Assembly: GCF_000001735.4 (NCBI RefSeq)
Contig: NC_003074.8
Span: 1,488,101 to 1,552,100 of the forward strand
Length of the DNA: 64,000 nt
Direction: 5' to 3'
Source of the DNA: Arabidopsis thaliana
Lineage: Eukaryota > Streptophyta > Magnoliopsida > Brassicales > Brassicaceae
Every line of letters begins with the position of its first letter. Position 1 is the stretch's first letter. The position numbers were made by a program, and so were the translations under genes. Of this stretch, positions 1 through 11,817 are shown piece after piece. Under the pieces are notes generated by a model. It saw only the letters and a list, made by a program, of their open reading frames with translations. It searched no databases and was not told the origin of the DNA.

Positions 1-707
1 TAAATTATTGACCATATTAATTAAAGTTGATTTACATATAAACCACACATTAGATATACGAAATTAGGAATAATAGCAAAATAAAACAAGGAAAAAAAAC
101 AAAACAGCAAAGTATTTGTAGTTAAGGAACCTTAAATATTCGAATTAATCGTATTCGGGAAGATGAATACATAACACAGCTAAGTACAAAAGACGAAGCT
201 GAGGCTGTACGTTAAGCTTCTTCTTTCCCTCAACTCTGTATCAGAAAAAGAAAAAACATAAAAAAAGGTACGAAAATTTAAAAAGAAGAAAAAGAAAAGA
301 TTTGATATTAAAAGTGTCAATTAAAAAAAGATATTTTGCAAAATCAAAGTTGGGAGATTTCCTTGCAAGCTGTGCCACCGCCCTCTCTCTCTCTCTCTCT
401 CTTAGTTTTTTTTACAGACATAGAAATAAGAAACCCTGAAACAGAGATAAAACAAAACACAAGTTTTGAGTGTGTTTTTTCAAGTCTCTCTCTTCTCTCT
501 CTGTCCTTGTTAAACACAGCAACCGCCTTTATTACACAAAACTCTCTTATAATAATCTCTCTCACCATTTCTTCTCTTCTCTTCAGAAGAAAGAAAGAAA
601 CTCATAAAGGAGAAGAAATAAGAGTTTCTCTGTCTTAAACTCATTCATTCTTTCTCTCTCTATAACCAGAGTTCTGTCTGTGAAAACACACAAATCTAAG
701 AGAAGTT
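1..707 (+). promoter_or_regulatory. Upstream region and leader of HIPP34
   Basis: AT-rich upstream DNA grades into a pyrimidine-rich leader, with many CT and TTCTCT tracts from about 370 to 660, typical of an Arabidopsis 5' UTR. It ends at the ATG at 708. No other gene is visible. A short open frame over the CT-rich stretch (336-638) is low-complexity and not credible as a gene. Confidence 0.6.
383..402. repeat. (CT)10 microsatellite in the HIPP34 leader
   Basis: Ten uninterrupted CT dinucleotides lie about 300 bases before the HIPP34 start codon. CT/GA tracts in leaders and core promoters are common in Arabidopsis and are length-variable. Confidence 0.9.
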
Positions 708-3071
708 ATGAATAAACAAGATGTTATGAAACTTCAGGTATACGTCTCCTTCTCTTCTTCCTCTGTTTCTTCAAGCTTGTGTTTGATGTATATATATTAT
801 TCATGAGCTAATTTTTTGGTCGGATTTGTTTTTTTTTTTTCTGCAGACTTGTGTTCTGAAAGTGAACGTACACTGTGAAGGGTGTAAGCATAAAGTGAAG
901 AAACAATTGCAGAAAATCGAAGGTCTCTTCTTGCTTTCTATTTGGTCATCTCAAAATTGTTCATTTTGTGAAGCTTATTTTAAAACATGAACACAAAAGT
1001 CTGAAATTTATGAATTGGGTTTTTCTCAGAAGCTATGGATCTATGAATAATGATTTTTAAAAACATTATCAGCTCAAATATATAGAACTTGTGAAATTTA
1101 TGAACTGTGTTGTGTTTTTTTTTTTTTTTTTTTTATAAATGTTTTTCCCTGTTTTGTGAGACTTTCATCTAAAAGGTTACAAGTTTTCCAAAACTATAGA
1201 GTTCAAAATTTTGAGATTTACTATCTGTGTGTCCTCCATTTATGTCAATTTCCCAAAACTATATGAAGAATTTTTTAATCAGTTTGGAATAATCTGACAT
1301 AAAAAGTTCCTAATTTTAACCATAGAGTCCAAAGTCTTGAAATTTAACTCATGAGCTGTCCATTCACCAAAAATTACTCAAAATTATGTTACTTTCTTGA
1401 GAAGACTCTGACTTCTGGTTTACTTGATATTCCTTGATTTCAGGTGTTTACTCTGTAAAAGCAGATGTAGAACAGGGGAGAGTTACTGTTACAGGGAACA
1501 TTGACCCAGCTCTTCTGGTTAAGAAACTTAGCAAATCAGGCAAACATGCCGAGATCTTAGGCGGTGGTGGAGGAGGAGGCGGCGGAGGTGGAAAGGGGTT
1601 TCCTAATCTGAATGGGCAATTTGCAAATCTCAACATGGGTGGAAACAATAAGCCTAAAGGTGGAAAAGAGAGTAACCAAGTCAAGGGTAAAGCTGGTGGT
1701 GGCGGTGGAGGAGGTCAGAATCATGGACATGGTCAGCCAATGCAATTGAATCCTCAACAGATTCAACAGATGATGATGATGAAGGCTGCTCACGGTGGTG
1801 GTGGTGGTGGTCAGATGAAGATGCCGCCTATGGCAGCTAAGGATCAGAAGAAGTCAGTTAAGTTTGCTGATGATGAAGACGATGAGTTTAGTGAAGATGA
1901 TTATGATGATGAGGATTTCAGTGAAGATGATTATGATGATGATGAGTTCGATGATGATGAAGATGATGATGATGAGATGGGTCATGGTCATGGACATGGA
2001 GGAGGTGGGGGTAATCACATGCCTCCTAATAAGATGATGATGCCTAACAAGATGATGCCTCAGATGGGTGGTCATCATGGTAATGGTGGTGGACCTAAGG
2101 GTCCCAATGAGATAATGATGATGATGAATGGGTTCAAAGGCGGAGGCGGTGGAGGAAAGAAAGGCGGTGGTGGCGGGTTTGAGATTCCGGTGCAGATGAA
2201 GGGAATGGGTGAGGGTAAAAATGGAAAGGATGGTAAAAAGGGTAAAGGAGGAGAGAAGGGTAAGAAAGAAGGGAAAGAGAATAAAGGTGGGGGCAAAACC
2301 GGAAAAACAGATGCCAAAAGTGGTGGTGGTGGCCTTCTAGGGTTTTTCAAAAAGGGTAAAAGTGGGAACGGAGATGAGAAGAAGAGCGCTGGGAAGAAAG
2401 ATGGCCATGGGGGTAATAAGGTCAAATCTCATGGTGGGGGAGGAGGAGTTCAGCATTATGATAGTGGGCCTAAAAAAGGTGGTGGTGGGACCAAAGGAGG
2501 AGGCCATGGGGGCCTTGACATTGATGAGCTCATGAAACACAGCAAAGGAGGAGGAGGAGGAGGTAACAAGGGCAATCATAATCATAGCGCCAAAGGGATT
2601 GGTGGTGGCCCAATGGGTCCAGGCGGTCCGATGGGTCCAGGCGGTCCGATGGGTCAAGGTGGTCCGATGGGTATGATGGGTCCAGGTGGTCCGATGAGTA
2701 TGATGGGTCCAGGCGGTCCTATGGGTCCAATGGGTGGCCAAGGCGGCTCTTACCCAGCGGTTCAAGGCTTGCCAATGAGTGGAGGTGGAGGATATTATCC
2801 AGGGCCGCCTCAGGCAAGTCAGCAAATGAACCAACAACAATATATGCAAATGATGATGAACCAACAGCAGCAACAACAACAACAACAACAAGCTGTAGCT
2901 CATGGTGGCTATGGCGGTGGTCACGGTGGCGACATGTACCATCCGATGATGTACGCTCGGCCTTATCCTGCAGTTAATTATGCTCACCCTCCACCAATGC
3001 CGCCTCCTCACTCGGATTCTTATACTCATATGTTCAGCGATGAGAATCCAGGTAGTTGTAGTATTATGTGA
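708..3071 (+). CDS. HIPP34: Heavy-metal-associated isoprenylated plant protein (HIPP34, AT3G05220)
   Basis: Three coding exons, 708-737, 847-922 and 1444-3071, give 577 residues. An N-terminal HMA fold (about residues 10-75) carries the metal-binding C-x-x-C as C20-E-G-C23. The last four residues are CSIM, a CaaX prenylation box. HMA plus CaaX defines the HIPP family, thought to bind or move soft metals at membranes and to act in stress signalling. Between the two ends is a very long low-complexity region: poly-Gly runs, a block rich in Asp and Glu around residues 175-215, His/Met/Lys-rich stretches, G-G-P-M-G repeats and a poly-Gln run near 505. The intron positions inside the HMA domain are typical of the family. 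The annotated start is supported by the spliced HMA frame. Function in metal handling is inferred from the family. Confidence 0.95.
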
Positions 3072-4203
3072 TCATCTTTTGTAATGTTATTTAGAATATG
3101 GACATGTATGCTTGTCTTAGTCTTATGTTTTTTTTTTTGGGGATGTCCTTATCTTTTTTACTTTGGAGGATTGGAAACAAAATGTGCTTTAATTTTGTTA
3201 GTGGAATGATGTTTATAATATCTCGATTTCGGAAAAAGAATGGTTATTGGTTATTAGGTTGCAGAAAAAGTAGGATGTATGTTATGTAGTGTTTATCTTA
3301 GTGTGAAAAGGATGTTGCAGCCGCCTATATAGTAGGTATAACAGCATTATCATTTATGATAATCAACTTGTATAGTGTGCCACTACTGTTGTGTGATCAC
3401 ACCATATTAAATTTGACCCATAAAGTACCAACCTGGAGACTCATGTGTTGATTATGATGTTTCGAAAGTAAAATAATCCAAAAAAGTGTGGAGAAAACTT
3501 TGAGAACTATCCATTGTGTTCGACCCAGTTATTTTCGAAAGGTCAAATTAGTGTATGATTCGAGAAATCACTACAGTTGTTTTCACTAGTAAGTTAGTAA
3601 CCGTTGTGTCTCTTATCAAAACTTGAATTCATATTTTGGCCAATATAGTACAATATTGCAGACAATGTTTCCATTTACCACTCCTTTGCCAATGGGCTTT
3701 TTTAGAGTAGCACAAGTAATACTTTGGTATAATCTATTGGGCCTGAAAGAGTGGCATGCCTTAGCCTTGTAATAAACTAATCCCGGTTTAATCAGTCAAT
3801 CATATTAATATGATACCACTTACTAATACGGAAAACTTCCCTTCTATGCTTAAGTCAAGTCAAATTTTATGACAAAAAGACTCCAATTCGTAACAAGAAA
3901 AATTATACATAACCAATATCTCAAGAGATTTATTCTTAAACCGAAATACCGGTTTACATAGTACCGGGTGGGTGATTATACGTGTCTTGACCAATCACAT
4001 TACAGAGACTATAACTAAAGAGAGAAATTAATGGATACTTGAAAAGAAAAAAAGAAAAAAAAACGCTCGTCTTCTTCTTCTTCTTCTTCTTATATTACTT
4101 CTTCCTCCCACACAGACAAATTTTGTAACGAAGACGGGATCGCGATAAGATCACGGTGATCGAAAAGCCCTAAGAAGTATTTTCAAGGGAAAGGGACTTA
4201 AAG
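3072..4203. other. Intergenic: HIPP34 3' UTR and upstream region/leader of the signal peptidase gene
   Basis: The first 250 bases are T-rich and look like the HIPP34 3' UTR. The rest is AT-rich, without a credible coding frame. From about 4060 to 4203 it becomes a pyrimidine-rich 5' leader for the next gene. No RNA gene or repeat other than the CTT tract is visible. Confidence 0.6.
4071..4091. repeat. (CTT)n microsatellite in the leader of the signal peptidase gene
   Basis: About seven CTT/TTC units occur roughly 115 bases before the ATG at 4204. CTT-rich leader motifs are frequent just downstream of plant transcription starts. Confidence 0.85.
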
Positions 4204-5352
4204 ATGCATACTTTTGGTTACAGAGCAAATGCTCTGCTCACTTTCGCAGTCACGGCTCTTGCTTTCATTTGCGCAATCGCGTCCTTCTCAGACAAATTCA
4301 GCAACCAAAATCCTTCTGCTGAGATCCAGGTGTTTGAAATTGTTTAATTTTGGTTTATTACATGTATCGATCGCTTCTTATGTGGTGGATCTGCGTATGA
4401 ATGCCTTGATTTGTGACGGATTAAGTTGTTTCTGTGTCTAGCGAATTGATCTTCGTTTGATTTGATTGTGGGAATTATAATGTAAATGTATTAAGTTGTT
4501 TCTATGGATCTTGGAACCATGGAAAAGCCTGAGTTTTAATTTGGTTGTGTTGTGCTTGCAGATACTTAATATCAATCGGTTTAAGAAGCAATCTCATGGT
4601 AACGATGAGGTAACATTTTCATGGTTTCCTTAAGTTTATAGTATACATACATCTGGAGCTTTCTCTTCATTACCGAGTTTCTCGAGTTCCCTCTATCGAT
4701 TGCTTATATTCAAATTGTTGACCATTTGTTTACATGTCATGCAGGTCAGCTTGACACTGGACATATCAGCAGACTTGCAATCACTTTTTACTTGGAACAC
4801 CAAACAGGTTTCTTGCAGTCCTTGTCCTTTGATATTACCTTAAGCCATTGCATAATAGACTGCTCCTGGAGGAAACTATTTTACTAAAATGCTGACATAA
4901 ATAGAAAATGTTTGCAGGTTTTTGTTTTCGTAGCAGCAGAGTATGAAACCCCAAAGAATTCCCTGAATCAGGTATGACAGCTGAATGCAAAGGCTTCTTC
5001 TTAGGATTGACTTAAGATTGGAACTCTTCACCAATGGATATTGACATTTCGTTTGCAGGTTTCTCTATGGGATGCCATTATTCCTGCCAAGGAACATGCC
5101 AAATTCCGGATTCAAGTCTCAAACAAGTACCGTTTCATCGATCAGGTACAGTAAACAAGCTGGACAAGTCTTCTGCGTTTTTACTTCGTCAGAAACGGAA
5201 ACTGATCATCATTTGGGATTTTTCAGGGACAGAATCTTCGGGGCAAAGACTTCAACTTGACATTACACTGGCATGTCATGCCCAAGACCGGGAAGATGTT
5301 TGCTGACAAGATAGTCTTGCCTGGTTACAGTTTACCAGATGCATACAGATGA
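4204..5352 (+). CDS. AT3G05230: Signal peptidase complex subunit 3 (SPC22/23 type, AT3G05230)
   Basis: Six exons (4204-4329, 4562-4609, 4745-4807, 4918-4971, 5059-5145, 5227-5352) join in frame to 167 residues, the usual size of SPC3/SPC22. Residues about 12-33 form one hydrophobic membrane anchor. The rest is a luminal domain including the conserved stretch V-S-L-W-D-A-I-I-P followed later by K-Y-R-F-I-D-Q and a C-terminal W-H-V-M-P. This subunit is the essential non-catalytic glycoprotein of the ER signal peptidase complex, which removes signal peptides from secretory proteins. Five of the six exons are under 130 bases. Its 3' end faces that of MEF19 with about 230 bases between stops. Identification rests on family resemblance and length. 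Confidence 0.93.
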
Positions 5353-5583
5353 TGAAGATTGAATAAAACATCAAACCTAGTCCAAGACTTTTTGTATTTC
5401 AGTTTTCTGAAAAGTTTTAGACTTTCTTTTATTCCAAAGAAAACTAATTCAAAAGTACTATTGTTCTCTTAGAATCAAACAAAACTATTCTTTTTAGTGA
5501 TCTTAATTAGTTGTTAATGAGGTGAAAATCACGACCTCTTAATTTAAAATAAGGTTTATAACGAGGTCAAGTAGGACCCTGAA

Positions 5584-7281
5584 TTAGAACATTGTTTCAA
5601 CAGAACTATGACCTAAAACTTTATCTACCCTTTTGCTCTTCATGGATTCTCTAATTAGCTTAACATCAGCCCATCGGCCAGCTTTGGCGTATATATTAGA
5701 TAGAAGAACATAGATTCCGCTACCAAGTTCTTCTGGCTCAGCAACCATGGATCTTATCCGATCAGTGAGCTCGAGATTTTCATGTATATCACAACCATTT
5801 AACAATGCACCCCATATATTAACATTGGGTTTTACCGGCATAGTCTTTACCAATCTCTCTGCCTCTTCAAAACGACCAGCACGGCTCAAGATATCAACCA
5901 TACATCCATAGTGTTCAACTGTTGGTTCTAAGCCGTGAAGATCTCTCATTTCTGCAAAGTATCTCTGTCCTTCCTCAACTAAACCTATGTGGCTACACGC
6001 ATATAAGACCCCGAGATATGTGATTCCATCAGGTGTAGCATTACCTTTCTCTTGCATCCTCTGGAATATACTCAATGCTTCATTCCCGTGGCCGTGACTG
6101 GCTAACCCAATGATCACAACGGTCCAAGCTATTGTATCTTTCTTCTCCAGATCTTCAAACGCTTTTTTTGCGCTCTCAGCATCACCGGTTTTAGCATACA
6201 TATTTACAAGTGCACAAACTATGGCAGCATCCTTCACAAAGCCGGTTTTCGATACATAAGCGTGAATCGATTGTCCCAATTGTGAACATCCTTGGATCAT
6301 GGAAGCTCTGATAACACTCAAAAAGGTTACTTTATCAGGAGCTATACCCAAATCAAGCATATCCAAAAACATACACAGTGCTTCCTCTGCATCACCGTTC
6401 TGACTATACCCTGTAATGATGGAGTTCCAAGAAACCAAGGTTCTCTCAGGCATTCCATCGAACAGATACCTCGCAGTTCTCAGATCTCCACATTTAGCAT
6501 ACATATCAATGAGACTTGTAGCCAAAATCACATTGAATCCAACTTTGGACTGAAAATATGGATCAAAGCCTAATCCTTGAAGAAACCCATGAAACCATTT
6601 CCCAGTCACAATGTCTTTACATCTACCACAAGCAACCAAAAGATCCACCATTATTGTCTCATTTGCCTTCACACCATTACTCTGCATCTCCCTAAACGCC
6701 TCAATAGCGTCACTAAACCGATTGTTATTCACAAAACCAGAAATCAAACTTCCCCAAGCAACAACGTTCCACTGAGGAATATCCTCAAAAACTCTCAAAC
6801 CATAATTCACTTCTCCACAACACATATACATATGAAGCAAGCAAGTAGAAACATACATATTCACTTCAAACCCAGTTTTCACAACAAACCCATGAACACA
6901 ACTCCCGAATTGAATATCCCTTAACCCAGAACAAGCCTTAAGAACATAAGGAAAAGTGAAATAATCCGGAGAATAACCTTTTCGAAGCATTTCTTGGTAA
7001 AAGATCAATGCTTTATCTGGATTTGGACTGTTTGAGTAGCCTCTGATCATAGAGTTCCATATATAAACACTTGGACAATCGATACTTTCGAAAACTGATC
7101 TCGCGTAGCTGAGATTCATAGTCTCAGGACAAGTAGTGCAGAAATCTATGAGTCGGCTTAGAGGAATGACGTTTCTGATAACTGAGGATTTGATCATTAA
7201 ACCATGGAGTTGATTCAGTTCCACCAATGATCTGCAATTCTCTAGCTGAGAGAGAATTGGTTTGTAGTGCTTCTTCATCAT
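5584..7281 (-). CDS. MEF19: PPR protein, E subgroup, mitochondrial RNA-editing factor (MEF19, AT3G05240)
   Basis: One uninterrupted frame of 565 residues, intronless like most plant PPR genes. Repeating P, L and S pentatricopeptide motifs are visible: W-N-S-M-I-R-G-Y near residue 75, W-G-S-L-I-S-G-F, W-N-S-I-I-T-G-Y, and A-L-V-N-M-Y-A-K-T-G. The last part (from about P-N-V-N-I-W-G-A-L-L) is an E domain. There is no DYW deaminase domain, so it would need a partner for catalysis. PLS-E proteins bind one RNA site each and direct C-to-U editing in organelles. I recall this locus as MEF19, acting in mitochondria; the edited site cannot be read from the sequence. The start at 7281 is the first ATG of the frame. 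Confidence 0.93.
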   Translation of the reverse strand: MMKKHYKPILSQLENCRSLVELNQLHGLMIKSSVIRNVIPLSRLIDFCTTCPETMNLSYARSVFESIDCPSVYIWNSMIRGYSNSPNPDKALIFYQEMLRKGYSPDYFTFPYVLKACSGLRDIQFGSCVHGFVVKTGFEVNMYVSTCLLHMYMCCGEVNYGLRVFEDIPQWNVVAWGSLISGFVNNNRFSDAIEAFREMQSNGVKANETIMVDLLVACGRCKDIVTGKWFHGFLQGLGFDPYFQSKVGFNVILATSLIDMYAKCGDLRTARYLFDGMPERTLVSWNSIITGYSQNGDAEEALCMFLDMLDLGIAPDKVTFLSVIRASMIQGCSQLGQSIHAYVSKTGFVKDAAIVCALVNMYAKTGDAESAKKAFEDLEKKDTIAWTVVIIGLASHGHGNEALSIFQRMQEKGNATPDGITYLGVLYACSHIGLVEEGQRYFAEMRDLHGLEPTVEHYGCMVDILSRAGRFEEAERLVKTMPVKPNVNIWGALLNGCDIHENLELTDRIRSMVAEPEELGSGIYVLLSNIYAKAGRWADVKLIRESMKSKRVDKVLGHSSVETMF

Positions 7282-7534
7282 ATTCTTTGATTATCATGAA
7301 ATTCAAAGGCAATGTTTTTTTTTAATTCTGGAACCATAACAAACAAAAACTCATCAAAGTGACGGGTAAATTTTGGTAATTTAAAATAGTTTGGGTTTAT
7401 TTTGAATGTTGAAAGAGTTTAAGGATTATTTTGAAAGTTTCAACAAAAGAAAAATATAACCTGTGTTTAGTCACAACGACGCCGTAACGCTGAATCAGCG
7501 CCAAGCGGAGAGAGACCTGAGTCAGTGAGTTGGT
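7282..7534. promoter_or_regulatory. Short divergent promoter between MEF19 and the RING gene
   Basis: Only 253 bases separate the MEF19 start codon (minus) from the RING-protein start codon (plus). This segment must hold both leaders and both core promoters. It is AT-rich in the middle (about 7370-7460), and no clear TATA box stands out. Confidence 0.6.
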
Positions 7535-9287
7535 ATGGCGGCGAAGGAGATCGCCGGCGGGAGCGGTTCTATTGACGATGGATCCGATTTTGATCCATGT
7601 CCTATTTGCCTTGGACAATTCCTCCGTGAATCCTACCTTGATACCTGTTTCCGTACGCTTCTTCTCTTTTTCAGTTTTCTGTTAAAACTTGTGGTTAGAT
7701 GCTTCTTGATTTCATCTAGAATTTGAAGTTTTGAGTGTGTATTCAAAGATTCAATCTTTTTTTTCTGTGAACAATTTAATCAGATTGATTAGTTAATTCC
7801 AAAAAGAGATTAGATTGATTAGCTCTTGTGTATCTTAGATAGACCATAGTAGGTTTATGGTTAAGGTAATGACTGAGACCTTCGTCCATGAACTGATTAG
7901 AACATATATGTTTGTTTTGATTTTATGTTTTGTTGCAGACAAGTTTTGTTTCAATTGTATAAAACAATGGATCAAAGTTGTTTCAAGCAAGGCCTCTAAG
8001 CAACGTTCCTCAGTGACATGTCCTCTCTGTAAGGTCTGCTTCTTGGAAACGCTCTTTTCTGCTCACAACACCTTGAAGAACTTGTTTACAGGAATGACCA
8101 TAACTTATGCAGACAGAGAATTTATCCATCATCCACAACTACGATGGATGTTCTTTTGAGCGGCATTATATCGACCCGAATATTCCAGATGGGTAGGTTA
8201 GCTTGTGGTTTCCTTGATTTGAATATATATGTGTTCTGAGAATTTCGTGATATCTTACTCTACTTTCATCTTCTTGTTTTCAGTTTTGTATTAACAAAAG
8301 AACAGAGATACAGGTTGCAGTGTTACTACACCGAATCAGGTTTTTCCCTTCTCTGCACTTACTTTGAGATCAAAACACACTTGCGCATAATATTCAATAC
8401 CATTACAATAGTTGGGAATCCGTTACTCGATTTAGTTTGGAATAATAAACTGATAGAAAGTAGATTCAAATGTGTTTATCAATCAAGAATGAAAGTTTTA
8501 CAAGAATTCCCTTCTCTTTCTCGGTCTCTTTGTGGTCTTAACCAGGTTTCCTCGCCGATGTATTCGATGTTGCACGGTTTTGGAAGCTGCAAAAGTTTCT
8601 CCAGCCGAACCGGTGCCTTGAAGCCTGGTTGAGGAGGGAGCTTCAAGCTCTGATGCAGGTTTGCTTCTGTACAAAATCCCTTTCATGGATATTTCTGCCT
8701 TTTTGCTGTTATCTTCTTGTTCAGTTGTTCGCAAAGATGATTTTGTTCTTTGTTTGCTTCAATTTTTTCCCTTGTCTATAGGAGGAAGATGTTGATATTG
8801 TTCTGCATCATTTGGTCGGTGTGATGGAATCCTTCTGCAAAAGGTAATTGTTTTAAGGAGAATGTAAAAACTTAGAACTCGTGGGTATATATTTTGATTG
8901 GCTAGAGTTTTAACTGGTCAAAGTAGAAGTTTGATGTTTTGCTCATGAATAGTCTCTATTTCTCTCATATTCAGAATCAAACAGAGACGCAAACAAGAAA
9001 CAAGAAGCGCAGAGACAACAAATCAAGAACAATTCAAAGCAGTTGTCTCAGAAGCAGCACGTCCATTTGTAATGGCGAGAACAGACCGATTTGTGGATGA
9101 ACTTGAACTCTTTCTGGCCGCGGGACTAAACTTGGAGGCTTATGATGCAATCTATAAGCAGGGTTTAGAGGGGAACAACCGAAGAGAGATCGGTGCAGCT
9201 AGTGAAGAAAGAGAAGAAGTGGAAGAACATAATGTAAGAACACGAGTGACTCCTTATTTGTTTATCTTCGAGGAAGACTCAGACTGA
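7535..9287 (+). CDS. AT3G05250: RING-finger (C3HC4) protein, putative E3 ubiquitin ligase (AT3G05250)
   Basis: Seven exons (7535-7652, 7939-8033, 8113-8192, 8284-8339, 8546-8658, 8782-8843, 8975-9287) give 278 residues. The first two exons build a C3HC4 RING: C22, C25, C38, H40, C43, C46, C67 and C70. The His is created across the first splice junction, which supports the exon borders. After it come a region with F-E-R-H-Y-I-D-P and a helical part rich in aromatic residues. The C-terminal half is rich in Arg, Gln and Glu. RING domains of this type usually recruit E2 enzymes for ubiquitination; the substrate is unknown. The 3' end converges with the dehydrogenase gene, about 280 bases between stops. 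Confidence 0.9.
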
Positions 9288-9564
9288 GACAAAACACTTA
9301 TCACTTCTGTACCATATAAAGAAACTCATAACTTCGATTAATGATATACCAGTTTCGATTTGTTTGTTTTACTTTGTGTAATGCTAACGAAACCAACCAT
9401 ACCATTTTATTCTGTTCTCTTTTGTTTTCTTCATATTATTCTTCTTTTAAAAAAACGACAAAACAACATATCACCTTATTACATCACACGACTATACTAC
9501 TGGATATACTCTCTTTGTAAGAACTTCCTAAACAGAGTCATGTACATAAGCACTTATTGCAAGC

Positions 9565-10819
9565 TCAAGCGTTCACGATAAGACCACCTGCACAAAAACA
9601 CGTTTGTGTTATAATAGACGAAAACAGAGATCAATTTGTTAAACCAAAGAAACAGAGGACTCTGATGGAATGCCCAATCCGGTCTAACCACGTCAAATTA
9701 GAACTTACCGTTTGGATGGAGGATTTGGCCGGTGTAGTAAGATGAGCAATGGTTACAAGCCAAGAAAACGTAGGAAGGAGCCACTTCCACAGGCTGAGCC
9801 GCTCTTTTCATCGGTGTCTCTGACCCAAACTGTTTGATCGCTTCTTCAGAGAACGATGCGGGTATCAGTGGAGTCCAGACCGGACCAGGAGCGACACCGT
9901 TCACACGAATGCCCTTTGGTGCAAGCTGAAGAGCTAACCCACGTGTGAAAGAAACGATGGCTCCTTTCGTAGCTGTGTACTCTAGTAAGCTTGAGTTTCC
10001 TGCGTATGCAACAACCGACGTCGTATTGATGATGCTGCTCCCTTCCTTCATGTGCTTTAACGCATATCTACAATAAATTACGACCAATTAACTCTAACCG
10101 GATCAATTAGTTTCAGAACCTAAGTTCGAGTTTCAGTTTTTTTTTTTTACTCACTTAACCAAGAAAAACTGCGAGAAGATGTTGGTACGGAACACTCTCT
10201 CAAGCCTAGCCTCATCGATATCCTCAATGGAAACCTCATGCTGCTCAGCTGCACAATTCACAAGCACATCGATGCGTCCAAAGGAGTTCACAACTTCCTC
10301 AACGACCCTCTTGCAATTCTCTTCAAACCCTAAATCAGTAGCGATCATGATCGGCTCTTTAGCTTCCCTTGTCTTAACCTCGTGAAGCAAACGCAGCGTT
10401 TCTTCTGCGTCTTTGTCCTCTCTACCTTTAACGTACGTGAAAGCCACGCTCGCTCCTTCAAGTGCATAGCAGTGACACACTGCTTTACCTATCCCTGAGT
10501 CTCCTCCTGTCACGAGTGCCACTTTTCCCTGCGGATAATTTTAAAGATACCTTGTATTACAAGTAGAAGTAGGTGTGTATAAAGGGCAAGTTTTCTTTAA
10601 TATCCTTCACATATTAGTTAGTAATTCATATTGGTTTGCTGATATCTGATTTATTCTTAAACCATAGACAAAACGGGATAGAAAAAACAATCGAAGCCTA
10701 TATACATGAAGTTTGTTGGAAGGTTTATAGTTAGAACTAGAGAACTCGGGAGTTGGTTCCATGACATGTTGTATCCCTGGTTGTGTCTCTTGCTTCTGCG
10801 GCGGAAACCCACTTGCCAT
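9565..10819 (-). CDS. AT3G05260: Short-chain dehydrogenase/reductase (NAD(P)-binding Rossmann fold, AT3G05260)
   Basis: Four exons read from high to low coordinate (10819-10706, 10528-10155, 10067-9709, 9587-9565) give 289 residues. The cofactor motif T-G-G-D-S-G-I-G is at residues 45-52, an N-C-A-A variant of the NNAG motif starts at 129, and the catalytic set S180, Y193 and K197 is intact (Y-T-A-T-K). The last exon encodes only the final few residues. The N-terminal 38 residues have no strong organelle-targeting look. Classical SDRs oxidise or reduce alcohols, sugars or steroids with NAD(P)H; the substrate here cannot be told. The closest plant group is the glucose/ribitol dehydrogenase-like SDRs often found in seeds. 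Confidence 0.93.
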
Positions 10820-11817
10820 TTTCCTATTTTCCTTTCAGAGTATTCGAAAATTTCCGGGAAAGGTTTTGGTTATTGGCGACCGAGAAAATTACCGTAGAGA
10901 TCGACAGAAACAAATAAGATAAAGAAGGTGTCAAAAAGTGAGAGCTTCTTTGAGTGACGTGCCACGTTGCATCTCAATTTAGATGACGTGTACAAGCCAT
11001 TGCAACGGTGCAGCCAGGGAGGAGTCCACGTGGGGAAAATCAGCTTATTTGGGATAACCACTAGTCCCATTCAGATATATACAACATTGGCATGCTTCAT
11101 GACAATTGACACATAGATGCCTGGCTATTTGAGGCCTCTCTTTGTGTACATCAATAAAATTGATTTTATCTTTGATTTAGGTTTTTTTGTTTGTTTGTGG
11201 AACAAGGCGCATAAAAGTTCTTCTTTCTAGATTTTTTGTGTTCATCACGTTTGTAACCAGATATCATAGTTACTACTTTTTAAAAATAAATAGTCTCAAA
11301 ATCTTATTTTTAAGTCTTAACAAAGGTACACAATTATATACAGACGGTAACTTAGAATCGTGATCGGTTTGAAAACGTTTATAATTTATAGAGAAGGAAA
11401 ATTTTAAAAATAAAAGTTAAAATTTAATTACGTTTAAATAAACTGAACTTAACACCTCTAATCGATTTCAATAAATTCTATGGTTTTCAGCGTAATTTAA
11501 AATATATTATTATACTATAAAAATTACAAAAAGAATTCTTAAAACTTAGTTAGAAAACCGGAAATTAAATTTAAAACGTTTTTAGTTAAAAAGAAAATCT
11601 AAAAAATAAATGTTAAAATTTAATTACATCTAAACAAATTGAACTTAACACCTCTAACCGATCTTAAGAGATTCTAACCGGATGCTAAGTTCGATTGGTT
11701 TCCAACGTAATTTGAAAATTAACAGTTAAATTTTAAATTTTCTTTTAAAAATATATATTTTTATACTTCAAAATTAAGATATTTCATTAAAAAAATAAAA
11801 GTGAGAAAGCAACAAAC
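10820..11817. other. Intergenic: upstream of the dehydrogenase gene, AT-rich spacer
   Basis: The first 250 bases are the likely promoter/leader of the dehydrogenase gene, with ACGTG-type G-box-like words near 10954-10993 and 11029. Beyond about 11200 the DNA is strongly AT-rich. It contains an imperfect direct repeat but no gene I can support. Confidence 0.55.
11400..11671. repeat. Degenerate direct repeat, period about 196 bases
   Basis: The stretch near 11400-11475 recurs near 11593-11671. Both contain GTTAAAATTTAATTAC followed by a run ending in GAACTTAACACCTCTAA and then a CGAT word. Copies differ by scattered changes, so this is an old duplication. The family is not recognised. Confidence 0.75.

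Noticed and set aside
2337..3029. Long open frame on the minus strand opposite HIPP34 (230 codons)
   Set aside because: It is the complement of low-complexity Gly/Met codons and encodes a Thr/His/Trp-rich artefact, with no independent gene signal.
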